Origin: Chloroflexota bacterium | GTDB lineage: Bacteria; Chloroflexota; Limnocylindria; Limnocylindrales; CSP1-4 | DNA length: 55,811 nt | Assembly (NCBI GenBank): GCA_021789435.1 | Contig: JAJYJO010000007.1 | Span: 1 to 55,811, forward strand | Direction of reading: 5' to 3' | Shown here: one piece after another, positions 14,714 through 22,654 of the stretch | How positions within the stretch are numbered: the stretch's first letter is position 1 | Layout of the letters: each line of letters begins with the position of its first letter | Program-made: the position numbers and the translations under genes | Notes under the pieces: generated by a model | Database searches by the model: none | Told to the model about the DNA's origin: nothing | Seen by the model: only the letters and a program-made list of their open reading frames with translations

Positions 14714-17005
14714 TCAGTGCCGGTGCGCCGTCCGCTGGCCGACCCAGTCGACGAGGACGTATTCGCCCAGGCGCTCGGGAGAGGCGTAGAAGGCCCGCCC
14801 CCGGTTCAGGCGGGTCAGGTGGGCCACGAACTCGGCAAGGGCGCGCGACCGCTCCAGCATGAAGGTGTTGATCGTGATCCCCTCCTTCGTGCAGCGGGCG
14901 ACCTCGCGCAGGGTCTCCTGGATGGTGCGTCGCGTCGGCGGGTAGCTGAACTCGACCTGGCCGTCCTCGAAGTGGGCCGTCGGCTCGCCGTCCGTGATGA
15001 CCACGATCTCGCGGTTGGCGCCCCGCTGGCGGGCCAGAATGCGGCGAGCCAGCATCAGCCCGTGCTGGAGGTTCGTGCCGTACTCGTGGCCGTGCCAGGA
15101 GAGCTCGGCCAGCGCGCCGGCCCGGATCTCGCGGGCGTAGTAGGCGAACCCGATCACCGTCAGGTGGTCGCGTGGGTACTGGGTCCGGATCAGCGCGTCG
15201 AGCGCGACGGCGACCTTCTTGGCCGCCACGAAGCAGCCCCGCAGCAGCATCGAGCGGCTCATGTCCACGAGCAGGACCGTGGCGGTCCGGGCCGTCTCCT
15301 CCGTCCGGAAGACCTCGAAGTCCTCCGGGCGCAGCCGCAGCGGATCGCCCCGGGCGCGCCCGCCGGCGGGCGCCGGGGCGTTCTCCGGGCGGGTGAGCGC
15401 ATTGGAGATCGTCGCCCGCAGGTCCAGGTGGAACGGATCGCCCCATTCGAGCCGCTTGGTCGTCTCGGTCCGCTCCCCGCCGGCTCCGGCGCGGTCGATG
15501 GCGTGGTCTCCGAAGGCGTCGCGGCGGAGGCGGGCGAACAGGTCGTCGAGGACCTTCTGCCCGATCCGCCGGGAGCCGCGCGGCGTCAGCTGCAGGCGGT
15601 CCCCGTGGCGCTCCAGGTAGCCTGCCTTCTCCAGCTGCTCGGCCAGCCGGTCGAGCGCGGCCAGGTCGCGCGTGGCGTCCTCGCCGAGCAGGTCGCGCAC
15701 CTGCTCGCGATCGATCCGGCCGAGGTCGCCCGGCTGCTCGATCGACCCGAGCTGCTCCTCCAGGGCGTCCATCCGCCCGAGGCGGCCCACCTGGTCCAGG
15801 GCGCCCTCGAGCCCCAGGCTCTCCTCGCCGCGGAACCGGAACCGCTCCCCGAGGCCGCCGGGCAGCAGCGCGTCCAGCGTCCCGGCCAGCTGGGCCAGGT
15901 CCCAGCGAAGCCGGTCGTCGCGGAGAAGGGCATCGACCATCGCCGCGAGCTCCGCCCGCTGCTCGGCGCTCATCGAGCGGAGCAGCGACTGCATGGCCGC
16001 CATCCGGTCGGCCAGCTGCTCGATGACGTCGTCCAGGTTCCGCGCGCCGGGGAAGAAGCGGCCGTGCCGGGCCAGGAAGTCCGAGGCGTCGGGGTCGCCG
16101 CCCTGGAGCCGTTCCTGGAGCAACCGGTTCAGGTCGCGGACCATCTCCCGCTGGGCCGCCAGCTGCTCCGGCGTCATCCCCTTGAGCGCGTCGGACATGC
16201 CCCGGACGTACTGGTCCAGGACCTGCTTCTGCAGCTTCTCGACGAGGGCCTGGAAGCGGTCGCGCGCCTCCGGCTCCAGGAACTCGTACTCCTGCAGGCC
16301 GCGGATGCGCCCGCCGACGTCCTCCGGCAGGGCGTCCAGCCGCTCGAGGTGCCGCGACGCCATCTCCCGGAGCATGCGGCGCAACCCCTCGTCGGGGGCC
16401 GGCGGCTCGGCGGAGGAGGCGGGCGCCTCGGCGGCTCGCCCCGCGGGTTCCGGTCTCGGCGCCGCCGCCGGTCCCTGGGCCGCCTCCGGTCCCTGGCCCG
16501 CCTCCGGTTCCTGGCCCGCCTCCGGTTCCTGGCCCGCCTCCGGTCCCGTCGCCGACCCGCCGTCGGGCGGCGGGGCGCTTCCCTCGTCCAGCCGGCGTTG
16601 CACGCCGCGGCGCTCGATGCCGAGGATCGCCTCCAGCTCCTCCCGGATCTCCTTGAGCACGTCGCCGAGGCCGTAGCGCTCGAGGGCCTCGCGGCGCCGA
16701 TCGCGCAGCCGGCGCAGGAGGTCCTGGAGCCCGGCCATCTCGGGCCGCGTCGGGTCGTCCGAGGACCAGCCCCGCTCCATCAGCCGGCGCAGCGCCGTCG
16801 CCAGGTCGCCTTCCGCCATAAGGTCGTCGGCCAGGGCGTCCATGATCTCGTCCCCGGCCAGGTCCGCGACCGACTGCGTCCCGTCCCACTTCGAGAAGCG
16901 GTTTCGCCCGTACCTGCCCGCTCCCGCCGGCCCGGCCTCCGGGTCGGCCGCCGGGTCGGGGACGAAGCCCCGCAGGTCGCGCCGGTCGGGGACGTACCCG
17001 CTCAT
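14714..17005 (-). CDS. VWA (MIDAS) domain protein of a MoxR-VWA pair
   Basis: A 763-aa protein. Residues 1-130 and 210-480 are charged and helical; residues about 150-195 are a Gly/Pro/Glu/Gln-rich linker with tandem repeats. A C-terminal von Willebrand A domain (about 575-750) has the metal-site motif LLVDMSRSML (DxSxS), GTNLQHGLMLAR and VVITDGEPTAH. With a MoxR-type AAA ATPase just upstream (ATGA overlap) this forms a MoxR-VWA chaperone or metal-insertion pair, like the ChlI/ChlD or BchI/BchD logic. The client is not shown by the sequence; no cobalt or magnesium chelatase large subunit is nearby. Confidence 0.85.
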   Translation of the reverse strand: MSGYVPDRRDLRGFVPDPAADPEAGPAGAGRYGRNRFSKWDGTQSVADLAGDEIMDALADDLMAEGDLATALRRLMERGWSSDDPTRPEMAGLQDLLRRLRDRRREALERYGLGDVLKEIREELEAILGIERRGVQRRLDEGSAPPPDGGSATGPEAGQEPEAGQEPEAGQGPEAAQGPAAAPRPEPAGRAAEAPASSAEPPAPDEGLRRMLREMASRHLERLDALPEDVGGRIRGLQEYEFLEPEARDRFQALVEKLQKQVLDQYVRGMSDALKGMTPEQLAAQREMVRDLNRLLQERLQGGDPDASDFLARHGRFFPGARNLDDVIEQLADRMAAMQSLLRSMSAEQRAELAAMVDALLRDDRLRWDLAQLAGTLDALLPGGLGERFRFRGEESLGLEGALDQVGRLGRMDALEEQLGSIEQPGDLGRIDREQVRDLLGEDATRDLAALDRLAEQLEKAGYLERHGDRLQLTPRGSRRIGQKVLDDLFARLRRDAFGDHAIDRAGAGGERTETTKRLEWGDPFHLDLRATISNALTRPENAPAPAGGRARGDPLRLRPEDFEVFRTEETARTATVLLVDMSRSMLLRGCFVAAKKVAVALDALIRTQYPRDHLTVIGFAYYAREIRAGALAELSWHGHEYGTNLQHGLMLARRILARQRGANREIVVITDGEPTAHFEDGQVEFSYPPTRRTIQETLREVARCTKEGITINTFMLERSRALAEFVAHLTRLNRGRAFYASPERLGEYVLVDWVGQRTAHRH
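16468..16548 (-). repeat. Tandem 21-bp repeats within the VWA gene
   Basis: Four near-identical 21-bp units encode the peptide unit GPEAGQE or close variants (EPEAGQE, GPEAAQG). They keep the frame and lie in the linker between helical domains, so copy-number change would only alter linker length. Confidence 0.7.
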
Positions 17006-18507
17006 CGCCGGTAGACCGTGCCGCCGGCCCGGCGGTCCTTGTTGATTCGCCGCTGGAGGTGGAGTCCCTCGAGGAGGAACTCCACGGCGGAGGCGACGAC
17101 GGCCGGGTCGTCGGCCGCGGCGGCCGTCCGACGGCCCGACTCCGCGGCCGCGGCCTTGCCCTCGCCGTTGACGCCGCCGGCGATCCCGGCCGCTGCCAGG
17201 AGGCCACGCACGGCGGCGGGCAGGCCTGGCGTCTCGTGGACCCAGCGGACGTAGTCCCGGGACGGAACGAGCTCGCCGGTCTCGACCACCAGGCCCGCCT
17301 CGAAGGCGGCCACGACCTCGTCGAGATCGTCGAGCGAGACGCGCCGGTTGAAGGTGCTGAAGAGGGCCTTGGTGAGAAGCCGCTCGACGACCCGCTCTTC
17401 CGGCGTCTCGTCGCCGACCGTCTCCAGCTCGATCTTGCCGGTCGTGGAGGCCACCAGGGCGCCGAGATCGGAGACGCGTGGCGCGCCGGAAGCCTCGCCG
17501 AGGCGGACGGCCCGCTTGAGCGCGGCCGCCCGCAGGACCTCCAGGTTGGCGACGGACACGCGGACGGAGACGCCCGACCGCTGGCTGATCTCCGGCGAAC
17601 GACGGGCCAGGTGCGTGAGCTCGGCCAGCAGCTCCTCGACGAAGAGCGGGACCAGGACTGGGGGCACGCCCTCCTCGGCGGGGAAGCGGTGGGCCTCCTG
17701 GCGCATGATCGCGATCTCGTGCTCGAGCGAGCGCGGGTAGTGGGTCCGGATCTGGGACCCCAGGCGATCCTTGAGCGGAGTGATGATCCGGCCGCGGCTC
17801 GTGTAGTCCTCGGGGTTCGCGCTGGCCACCACGAAGAGGTCGAGCGGCAGACGGATGACGTAGCCGCGGATCTGGACGTCGCGCTCCTCGAGGATGTTGA
17901 AGAGGCCCACCTGGATCCGCTCGGCCAGGTCGGGCAGCTCGTTGATGGCGAAGATGCCGCGGTTGGCGCGCGGGATCAGGCCGTAGTGGAGGGTCAGCTC
18001 GTCGGACAGGTAGCGGCCCTCGGCGACCTTGATCGGGTCCACCTCGCCGATCAGGTCGGCGATCGTGATGTCCGGCGTCGCCAGCTTCTCGGCGTAACGG
18101 CGGTCGCGCGGGAGCCAGTCGATCGGCGTGGCGTCCCCCGCCTCGGCGACGGTCGCCCGGGCCGCCGGCGAGACCGGAGCAAGCGGGTCGTCGTGCAGCT
18201 CGCCCCCGCGAACGACCGGGATCTCCGCGTCCAGGAGCCCGACCAGCAGGCGGGCCATCCGCGACTTGCCCTGGCCGCGTTCGCCGAGGAAGACGATGTC
18301 CTGGCCGGCCAGGATCGCGTTCTCGACGGCCGGGACCACGCTCTCCTCGTAGCCGACGATGCCCGGGAAGATCTCCTCGGCCTCGCCGAGGCGGAGGAGC
18401 AGGTTCGAGCGCATCTCCTCCTTGACGCTGCGGGGTCGGTAGCCGGCGGCGCGCAGCTCGCCCAGGGTGGCCGGGCGCTGGGGGTCGGCGGCGGTGGTCC
18501 GGTTCAT
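17002..18507 (-). CDS. MoxR/magnesium-chelatase-type AAA+ ATPase
   Basis: A 501-aa AAA+ protein with Walker A (VFLGERGQGKSRMAR) near residue 78, Walker B-like GIFAINELPDL, and LFVVASANPEDYTSRGRI (sensor 1 with the Mg-chelatase-type NPEDY), then an arginine-rich RIITPLKDRLGSQIRTHYP. It pairs with the VWA protein whose ATG overlaps its stop. The ATG at 18507 has GTGAGG at proper distance and is preferred over the in-frame ATG at 18561, which would overlap the upstream gene. A chaperone-like role for an unknown enzyme is inferred from the family. Confidence 0.9.
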   Translation of the reverse strand: MNRTTAADPQRPATLGELRAAGYRPRSVKEEMRSNLLLRLGEAEEIFPGIVGYEESVVPAVENAILAGQDIVFLGERGQGKSRMARLLVGLLDAEIPVVRGGELHDDPLAPVSPAARATVAEAGDATPIDWLPRDRRYAEKLATPDITIADLIGEVDPIKVAEGRYLSDELTLHYGLIPRANRGIFAINELPDLAERIQVGLFNILEERDVQIRGYVIRLPLDLFVVASANPEDYTSRGRIITPLKDRLGSQIRTHYPRSLEHEIAIMRQEAHRFPAEEGVPPVLVPLFVEELLAELTHLARRSPEISQRSGVSVRVSVANLEVLRAAALKRAVRLGEASGAPRVSDLGALVASTTGKIELETVGDETPEERVVERLLTKALFSTFNRRVSLDDLDEVVAAFEAGLVVETGELVPSRDYVRWVHETPGLPAAVRGLLAAAGIAGGVNGEGKAAAAESGRRTAAAADDPAVVASAVEFLLEGLHLQRRINKDRRAGGTVYRR

Positions 18508-18514
18508 CGGGTCC

Positions 18515-19666
18515 TCACGCGGGGCTGGGTCGAAGGGATCGGTCGGGGCGGACGGGTTCATCCACCGGCCGGGCGAAGGCGGCGATCGCCTCGGCGACCT
18601 CGCCGGGCGAGGTCCGGGGTCCGGTCACCAGTTGACCCAGGAAGGCGGCGCGGCGCGCCCGCTCGCGCTCGAAGTCGGCCGCCGCTCGGCCGACCCGTTC
18701 GGCGAGCTCGGGCAGGACGCCCCAGGCGAAGTGCTCGAAGCGGTCCCCCTCCGGCTCCCAGGTCGTCAGGACGGCGGGCGGGCGTCGCCGGAGATGGCCG
18801 CCGGCGTCACGCTCCAGCGGTCGCACGTAGTGGGCGGCCACAACCCGACGACGGGGCGCGGCCGGCTCCGCATCCCACCACGGCGCCGGCCGCGGCTGGT
18901 CGGCGCGGGCCACGCCGAGGACCAGGACGATGCCGAGGCTGCGGAGTTCGTCCGCCGAGAGGCCGACCGGCCGCGCTTGGAGCTGCTCCAGGACCTCGCC
19001 CAGTGACTCGGCATGGATCGTCGCGCCGAACCCGTAGCCGCGACCGGCGGCGCGGACCAGCAGGCGGGCCGCCTCCCCCCAGGTGTAGGCGGCAAGGTGG
19101 TCGCTCAGCTCGGCGGCCAGCAGGTAAGCGCGGGCAGGATCGGCCGCCGCGAGCCGACGCTCGCGGGGCGACGGCTCGGCGCCGGTCGACTCCGCGCTGG
19201 AGGCGGGCCGGTGCCAGCCGAGCGCCTCGGCCTCGGGCAGCCAGCGGAAGTCCTCCGCCGCGCCCTGCAGGAAGAAGCGCCGCGCGTCGGTCGGCAGGAA
19301 CGCGAGCAGCGCGGTCAGCAGCGTCGATTTGCCGGCCAGCGGCGGGCCGGCGGCGATCACGACCGGCAGCCGCGCCTCCAGCCAGAGCCAGAGCAGGGCG
19401 GCGAGCTCCGAATCGAGGGAGCCGGCCCGGAGCAGCTCGACGATCGAGCGGGGGCGAGGCGGCGACCAGTGAGGGCCCCACCAGTCCCGCGGCAGAGAGG
19501 ACGGCGTGGGTCGGACTCCGCGCGTCCGAGGGTACGGCGCCGGCCCCGTCAGAGGACGCTGGGGCGCCGGGCGGCCTCGGACCGGCAGCGTACGGCCGAC
19601 CGGCGGAGGCGTCAAACACGCCGTCCACGCGCTCCACGGGTCGGGCCCGAGACCGTTCCGGGCCAC
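18515..19666 (-). CDS. Type II/IV secretion-like P-loop ATPase
   Basis: Conserved-looking sequence begins near residue 60 (PRDWWGPHWSPPRP, IVELLRAGSLDSELAALLW). Walker A is AAGPPLAGKSTLLTALLAFL near 107. GFGATIHAESLGEVLEQL near 215 matches the ATxHA segment after Walker B in GspE/VirB11-type ATPases. At 383 aa it lacks the N-terminal domains of GspE. It ends 7 nt before the MoxR start and probably belongs to the same operon. The GTG at 19666 is the longest option; the first 55 residues are Pro/Arg-rich and the true start may be later. No secretion or pilus partner is adjacent, so its role is unknown. Confidence 0.72.
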   Translation of the reverse strand: MARNGLGPDPWSAWTACLTPPPVGRTLPVRGRPAPQRPLTGPAPYPRTRGVRPTPSSLPRDWWGPHWSPPRPRSIVELLRAGSLDSELAALLWLWLEARLPVVIAAGPPLAGKSTLLTALLAFLPTDARRFFLQGAAEDFRWLPEAEALGWHRPASSAESTGAEPSPRERRLAAADPARAYLLAAELSDHLAAYTWGEAARLLVRAAGRGYGFGATIHAESLGEVLEQLQARPVGLSADELRSLGIVLVLGVARADQPRPAPWWDAEPAAPRRRVVAAHYVRPLERDAGGHLRRRPPAVLTTWEPEGDRFEHFAWGVLPELAERVGRAAADFERERARRAAFLGQLVTGPRTSPGEVAEAIAAFARPVDEPVRPDRSLRPSPA

Positions 19667-19722
19667 CGCCCGCTCCGCTGCGGCTCCCGGGCCTGCTCAG
19701 GGCGCCGGCTCGTCCGCCCGCG

Positions 19723-20217
19723 TCAGCGGCGGGTCACCAGGATCCGCCAGGCCGCCCGCCAGAAGTCGCCGCCCACGACGACGACTGCCAGGACGGCCCC
19801 GAAAACGATCACCGCATCGATGCTCTCGCGGCCCTGCGGCGCCCAGTAGACATCGGCCAGGTTGAGGAGGAGGGCGAACTCGTCGAGGATCAGGGCCGCC
19901 CCGATCCCGAAGAGCAGCGCGCGGCCGACGCGGGCCAGATCGAGCAGGTCGAGCAGGCCGGCGGCGAGGACCAGCAGGAGCCCCGGCACCATGTGGTGGA
20001 TGTGGACGGCTCCCGCCACCACGTCGTGGAAGAGCAGCCCCTGGAGGAAGCCGGCCCGGATGGCGTGGGTCACGAGGCGCACGACGATGAACGAGGCGGC
20101 AAAGGCGGATGCGGCGACCAGGCGGGCCTCGTTGCCGCTCTCGCGGACGTGGCGCCGATAGGCGGCCGCCAATTGCTCGGCGCGGCGCTCGGTCCTGGCG
20201 ATCTCTTCCCTGGCCAC
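19723..20217 (-). CDS. Integral membrane protein, unknown function
   Basis: With the GTG at 20217 the product is 164 aa: a charged first 30 residues, then four or five hydrophobic helices (LVAASAFAASFIVVRLV, GLLLVLAAGLLDLLDL, LLFGIGAALILDEFALLL, AVIVFGAVLAVVVVGG). The second contains VHIHHMVPG, with three histidines that could bind metal at the membrane. I do not recognise a characterised family. It lies upstream of the ATPase-MoxR-VWA group on the same strand and is divergent from the attenuated ABC-exporter operon. Start codon uncertain. Confidence 0.6.
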   Translation of the reverse strand: MAREEIARTERRAEQLAAAYRRHVRESGNEARLVAASAFAASFIVVRLVTHAIRAGFLQGLLFHDVVAGAVHIHHMVPGLLLVLAAGLLDLLDLARVGRALLFGIGAALILDEFALLLNLADVYWAPQGRESIDAVIVFGAVLAVVVVGGDFWRAAWRILVTRR

Positions 20218-20280
20218 GCCCGCACGCTGCGCGGCCGATGCTCCCCTGTCAAGTGGAGCCGTGCCCTGCCCGCGGAAGCA

Positions 20281-20310
20281 TTGACATTCCGGCCGCGCGG
20301 CGATTACACT
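20281..20310 (+). promoter_or_regulatory. Sigma-70-type promoter of the attenuated exporter operon
   Basis: A perfect TTGACA (20281-20286) and TACACT (20305-20310) are 18 bp apart. Transcription would begin near 20317, ahead of the leader peptides and terminator. Confidence 0.8.
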
Positions 20311-20338
20311 CCCGCTCCGGCGCTCGCCGAGCGCCCTC

Positions 20339-20369
20339 GACGCCAGCAGATGGGAGACGCCAGCAGATG
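20339..20369 (+). repeat. 14-bp direct repeat carrying two leader start codons
   Basis: GACGCCAGCAGATG occurs at 20339-20352 and again at 20356-20369. Each copy ends in an ATG, the first opening a 6-codon ORF and the second a 25-codon ORF. Confidence 0.8.
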
Positions 20370-20370
20370 A
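20350..20370 (+). CDS. Mini leader peptide MGDASR
   Basis: ATG-GGA-GAC-GCC-AGC-AGA-TGA. Its stop overlaps the start of the second leader (ATGA at 20367-20370). It covers arm 1 of the attenuator, so a ribosome here would block arm 1 from pairing. No clear Shine-Dalgarno precedes it, so its translation is inferred from position only. Confidence 0.45.
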   Translation: MGDASR

Positions 20371-20444
20371 GCGCTCGCATCCCGTATCCGCTCCTCGCGG
20401 CCGTCGCCGCGATCGGCGGGAGGAGTCTGCCCATCTCAGGCTGA
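20367..20444 (+). CDS. Leader peptide, 25 aa, of the attenuator
   Basis: Begins MSARIPYPLLAAV and ends RSLPISG. GGGAG at 20352-20356 lies 10 nt upstream as a possible Shine-Dalgarno. The last codons overlap arm 2 of the attenuator. A ribosome stalled early in this ORF would cover arm 1 but leave arm 2 free, favouring read-through. Short hydrophobic leaders of this kind precede drug-inducible ribosome-protection and efflux genes in other bacteria; the inducer here is unknown. Confidence 0.6.
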   Translation: MSARIPYPLLAAVAAIGGRSLPISG

Positions 20445-20480
20445 CGCGAGGCGGTAGCGCCGCCGGACGACGAAACCCTG

Positions 20481-20512
20481 AGCCGTGGGCAGATCGGGCC
20501 CACGGCTTTCTT
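20481..20512 (+). terminator. Intrinsic terminator of the attenuator (arms 3 and 4)
   Basis: AGCCGTGGGC pairs with GCCCACGGCT around loop AGATCGG, followed by TTTCTT. It is the only hairpin of this window with a clear T-rich tail upstream of an operon. Confidence 0.8.
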
Positions 20513-20638
20513 GATGCCCTGCGCCGGGCGCGACCAGCGTCGCCGGCCCCGGGGCTTCGGAGCCGCGAGCCCACCCCGACGACATCGTCACGGGCCCGCG
20601 GCTCCGCCGTATCGGGCCCCCAGCGCCAGGAGCATCCT

Positions 20639-21544
20639 GTGACCACGACCCTCGACCCCGAACTGAAGAGGCTCCAGGTCCCGGCGACGTCGTCCCAGCC
20701 CACGAACGGCCGGCGCCGCCCCGCGCAGGCTGCCGCGGACCGGCCGGCCCTCCTGGTCCAGCACGTGACGAAGCGGTTCGTCGTCGGTCGGCACAGGAAG
20801 CCGGTCCAGGCCATCCGGGACGTCTCGCTGCGCCTTGAGCAGGGCGAGATCTACGGCATCCTGGGCGCCAACGGGAGCGGCAAGAGCACGCTGATCCGCC
20901 TCGTCAGCGGCCTGCTGACCCTCGACGAGGGGCGGGTCGAGGTGTTCGGCCTCGATCTCGCCCGGCAGGAGCTGGCGGTCAAGCGGCTGATCAACCGGGT
21001 CAGCGTCGACGCCGCCTTCTTCAAGAAACTCTCGCCGGCCGAAAACCTGGCCTTCGCGGCCCGTCTCTACGGGCTCGATCCTCGGGCGGCCGCCAGGGAG
21101 GCCGTCGCCATCCTGGCCCGCCTCGGCATCGCTGAGCGGCGCCTGGGGCGGCCCGTGGAGCAGATGAGCCGGGGGATGCAGCAGAAGGTGGCCATCGCCC
21201 GCGCCCTGCTGACGAGCCCGACGCTGCTGCTGCTCGACGAGCCGACGACCGGCCTCGACCCGCGCTCCAAGCTGGAGGTCCAGGCCTTCGTCGAGGAGGT
21301 CCGGGCCACCCACGACACGACGATCGTCCTGACGACTCACGACCTGGCCGAGGCGGACCGCCTCTGTGCCCGGATCGGGATCCTGGACGGCGGCCGGCTC
21401 GTCGCCGAGGCGACGCCGGCCGAACTCAAGGAACGAGTGGCGCGCGAGCGAGGCCTGCCACCGACCCTGGAGAGCGTCTTCATGACCTACACGGGCCGCT
21501 CGCTCGACGACGACGAGGAGACGGCCGAAGAGGAGGGCGATTGA
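20639..21544 (+). CDS. ABC-2 type exporter ATPase (DrrA/NatA-like)
   Basis: A 301-aa ATPase with Walker A (ILGANGSGKSTLIRLVSG), the variant signature MSRGMQQKVAIARAL in place of LSGGQ, Walker B (LLLLDEPTTGLDP) and an H-loop (VLTTHDLAEADR). The Ser-Arg-Gly-Met signature and C-terminal extension are typical of DrrA-type exporters of drugs or lipids. An unconserved N-terminus of about 35 residues and an acidic tail (DDDEETAEEEGD) flank it. The GTG start has AGGAG 6 nt upstream. It works with the permease at 21809. Expression is gated by the attenuator 130 bp upstream. Confidence 0.9.
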   Translation: MTTTLDPELKRLQVPATSSQPTNGRRRPAQAAADRPALLVQHVTKRFVVGRHRKPVQAIRDVSLRLEQGEIYGILGANGSGKSTLIRLVSGLLTLDEGRVEVFGLDLARQELAVKRLINRVSVDAAFFKKLSPAENLAFAARLYGLDPRAAAREAVAILARLGIAERRLGRPVEQMSRGMQQKVAIARALLTSPTLLLLDEPTTGLDPRSKLEVQAFVEEVRATHDTTIVLTTHDLAEADRLCARIGILDGGRLVAEATPAELKERVARERGLPPTLESVFMTYTGRSLDDDEETAEEEGD

Positions 21545-21608
21545 GATGTCGACCGCGCGCCGATCGTTCGCCCGCCCGACCAGACCAACTCGAAAGGAGG
21601 TGAGTGCC

Positions 21609-21812
21609 ATGTTCGACCCGCGCGACCGGACCTTCGCCCGGCAGCTCCATGCCGAGCGCGTCCGAGACTTCGAGCGGCGGGCCCGTCTCCGCCGGCAGCT
21701 GCCGGCCGGGGCCGCCGTCCCGTTCCGTCGTCGCGTCGGCATCCGGCTGATGCGCCTCGGCGCCAGGCTGGCGTACGCCGACGGACCATTCGAGCCGGCT
21801 CGGTCCCGATGA
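21609..21812 (+). CDS. Small Arg-rich protein, unknown, between exporter subunits
   Basis: A 67-aa basic protein beginning MFDPRDRTFARQLHAERVR, with RRARLRRQLPAG and RRRVGIRLMRLG; it has no membrane segment. The ATG at 21609 follows AAAGGAGGTGA, the best Shine-Dalgarno in the window, so it is probably made in quantity. An earlier in-frame ATG at 21546 lacks this support. Its stop overlaps the permease start (ATGA). I do not recognise a family; an accessory role for the exporter is inferred from position. Confidence 0.7.
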   Translation: MFDPRDRTFARQLHAERVRDFERRARLRRQLPAGAAVPFRRRVGIRLMRLGARLAYADGPFEPARSR

Positions 21813-22651
21813 CCGGGCCGAGCCGGCTCCTCCAGCCCGGAGGGTCTCCCGTGACCGCCGCCGTGCGCGAGATGCGGGCCTCGTATGCCTTCGTCGAGCG
21901 CAACTTCAACCTGACCAAGCGCTATTTCGGCTGGGAGCTCGCCTTCCTCGTCTACAACGTGGCGGGCGCCCTGGCCATCTCCCTGATCGGCAAGCAGTTC
22001 GGCAACAACCGGCTCCTGCTGTCGTTGATGATCGGGGCCGTCTTCTGGAACTACCTGTCGATCATCTTCAGCTTCATCGCGGAGACGATCGCCTGGGAGC
22101 GCTGGGAGGGGACCCTCGAGTACACCATGATGGCGCCGGTTCGCCGCGCCACCCAGCTGCTCGGCTCGACCCTCTACGCCGTCCTCTACGGCCTGGTCCA
22201 CACCACGGTCGTGCTGGCGGTGCTGGTCCTCTTCTTCGGGCTCGACATGTCCCGGGCCAACCTGGCGACCGGGGCCGTCTTCATGGTGGTCGGCTCGCTC
22301 AGTTTCATCGGCATCGGGATGATGGCGGCCATCCTGCCGCTGATGTACGTCGAACGGGGGGCCCAGATGACCTTCGTCCTCCAGTCGCTGCTCCTGCTCG
22401 TCAGCGGCGTCTATTACTCGGTGGACATCCTGCCGGGCTGGATGCAGGTGCTGTCGCACATCTCGCCGGCGACCTACGTTCTCGACGGCGTGCGCAGGGG
22501 TCTCGTCGACGGTCTCCCCGTCACGTCCCTCTTCGGTGACATCTGGCCGCTGCTCGTGATGGCGGTGGTCCTGATCCCGCTCGGGGTCTGGGCCTTCGGC
22601 CGGGCCGAGCGCTACGCCAAGCGGACCGGCAAGCTCAAGCGCGTGGGGTGA
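21809..22651 (+). CDS. ABC-2 type exporter permease (DrrB-like)
   Basis: A 280-aa protein with six likely membrane segments: LAFLVYNVAGALAISLI, LMIGAVFWNYLSIIFSFI, TLYAVLYGLVHTTVVLAVLV, LATGAVFMVVGSLSFIGIG, FVLQSLLLLVSGVYYSVDIL and LLVMAVVLIPLGVWAFG. WERWEGTLEYTMMAP and ISPATYVLDGVRRG are typical of ABC-2 permeases of antibiotic or polysaccharide exporters. The ATG overlaps the stop of the 67-aa gene; a later GTG (residue 15) is possible. With the ATPase at 20639 it forms the exporter; substrate unknown. Confidence 0.9.
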   Translation: MTGPSRLLQPGGSPVTAAVREMRASYAFVERNFNLTKRYFGWELAFLVYNVAGALAISLIGKQFGNNRLLLSLMIGAVFWNYLSIIFSFIAETIAWERWEGTLEYTMMAPVRRATQLLGSTLYAVLYGLVHTTVVLAVLVLFFGLDMSRANLATGAVFMVVGSLSFIGIGMMAAILPLMYVERGAQMTFVLQSLLLLVSGVYYSVDILPGWMQVLSHISPATYVLDGVRRGLVDGLPVTSLFGDIWPLLVMAVVLIPLGVWAFGRAERYAKRTGKLKRVG

Positions 22652-22654
22652 GCG

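Larger units (their letters stand above)
20348..20512 (+). promoter_or_regulatory. Four-arm transcription attenuator
   Basis: Arm 1 AGATGGGAGAC (20348-20358) pairs with arm 2 GTCTGCCCATCT (20425-20436), 11 bp with one bulged base. Arm 2 (TCTGCCCA, 20426-20433, and CTCAGG, 20435-20440) pairs instead with arm 3 (TGGGCAGA, 20486-20493, and CCTGAG, 20477-20482), 14 bp with a 1x3 internal loop. Arm 3 also forms the terminator with arm 4. A GGCGG/CCGCC hairpin (20450-20464) lies inside the arm 2-3 loop. Thus 1:2 plus 3:4 means stop, and 2:3 means read-through. Confidence 0.8.

Noticed and set aside
16468-16548. Short tandem repeats as a CRISPR array
   Set aside because: The 21-bp units are contiguous without spacers and keep the reading frame of the VWA linker; no cas genes are present. 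The same holds for 33859-33921.
13124-17014. A 1296-codon open frame on the plus strand
   Set aside because: Antisense to the aldolase, VWA and part of the MoxR genes. The high GC content makes stops rare in the opposite frame, and no motif is present.
12891-17207. A 1438-codon open frame on the minus strand
   Set aside because: It runs through the aldolase and VWA genes in a different frame. Its product is Arg/Gly/Pro-rich without motifs, whereas the overlapping frames encode clear protein families.
20400-20520. Metabolite riboswitch or T-box upstream of the exporter operon
   Set aside because: No conserved riboswitch core or T-box sequence is recognisable. The leader ORFs and alternating arms explain the region better.
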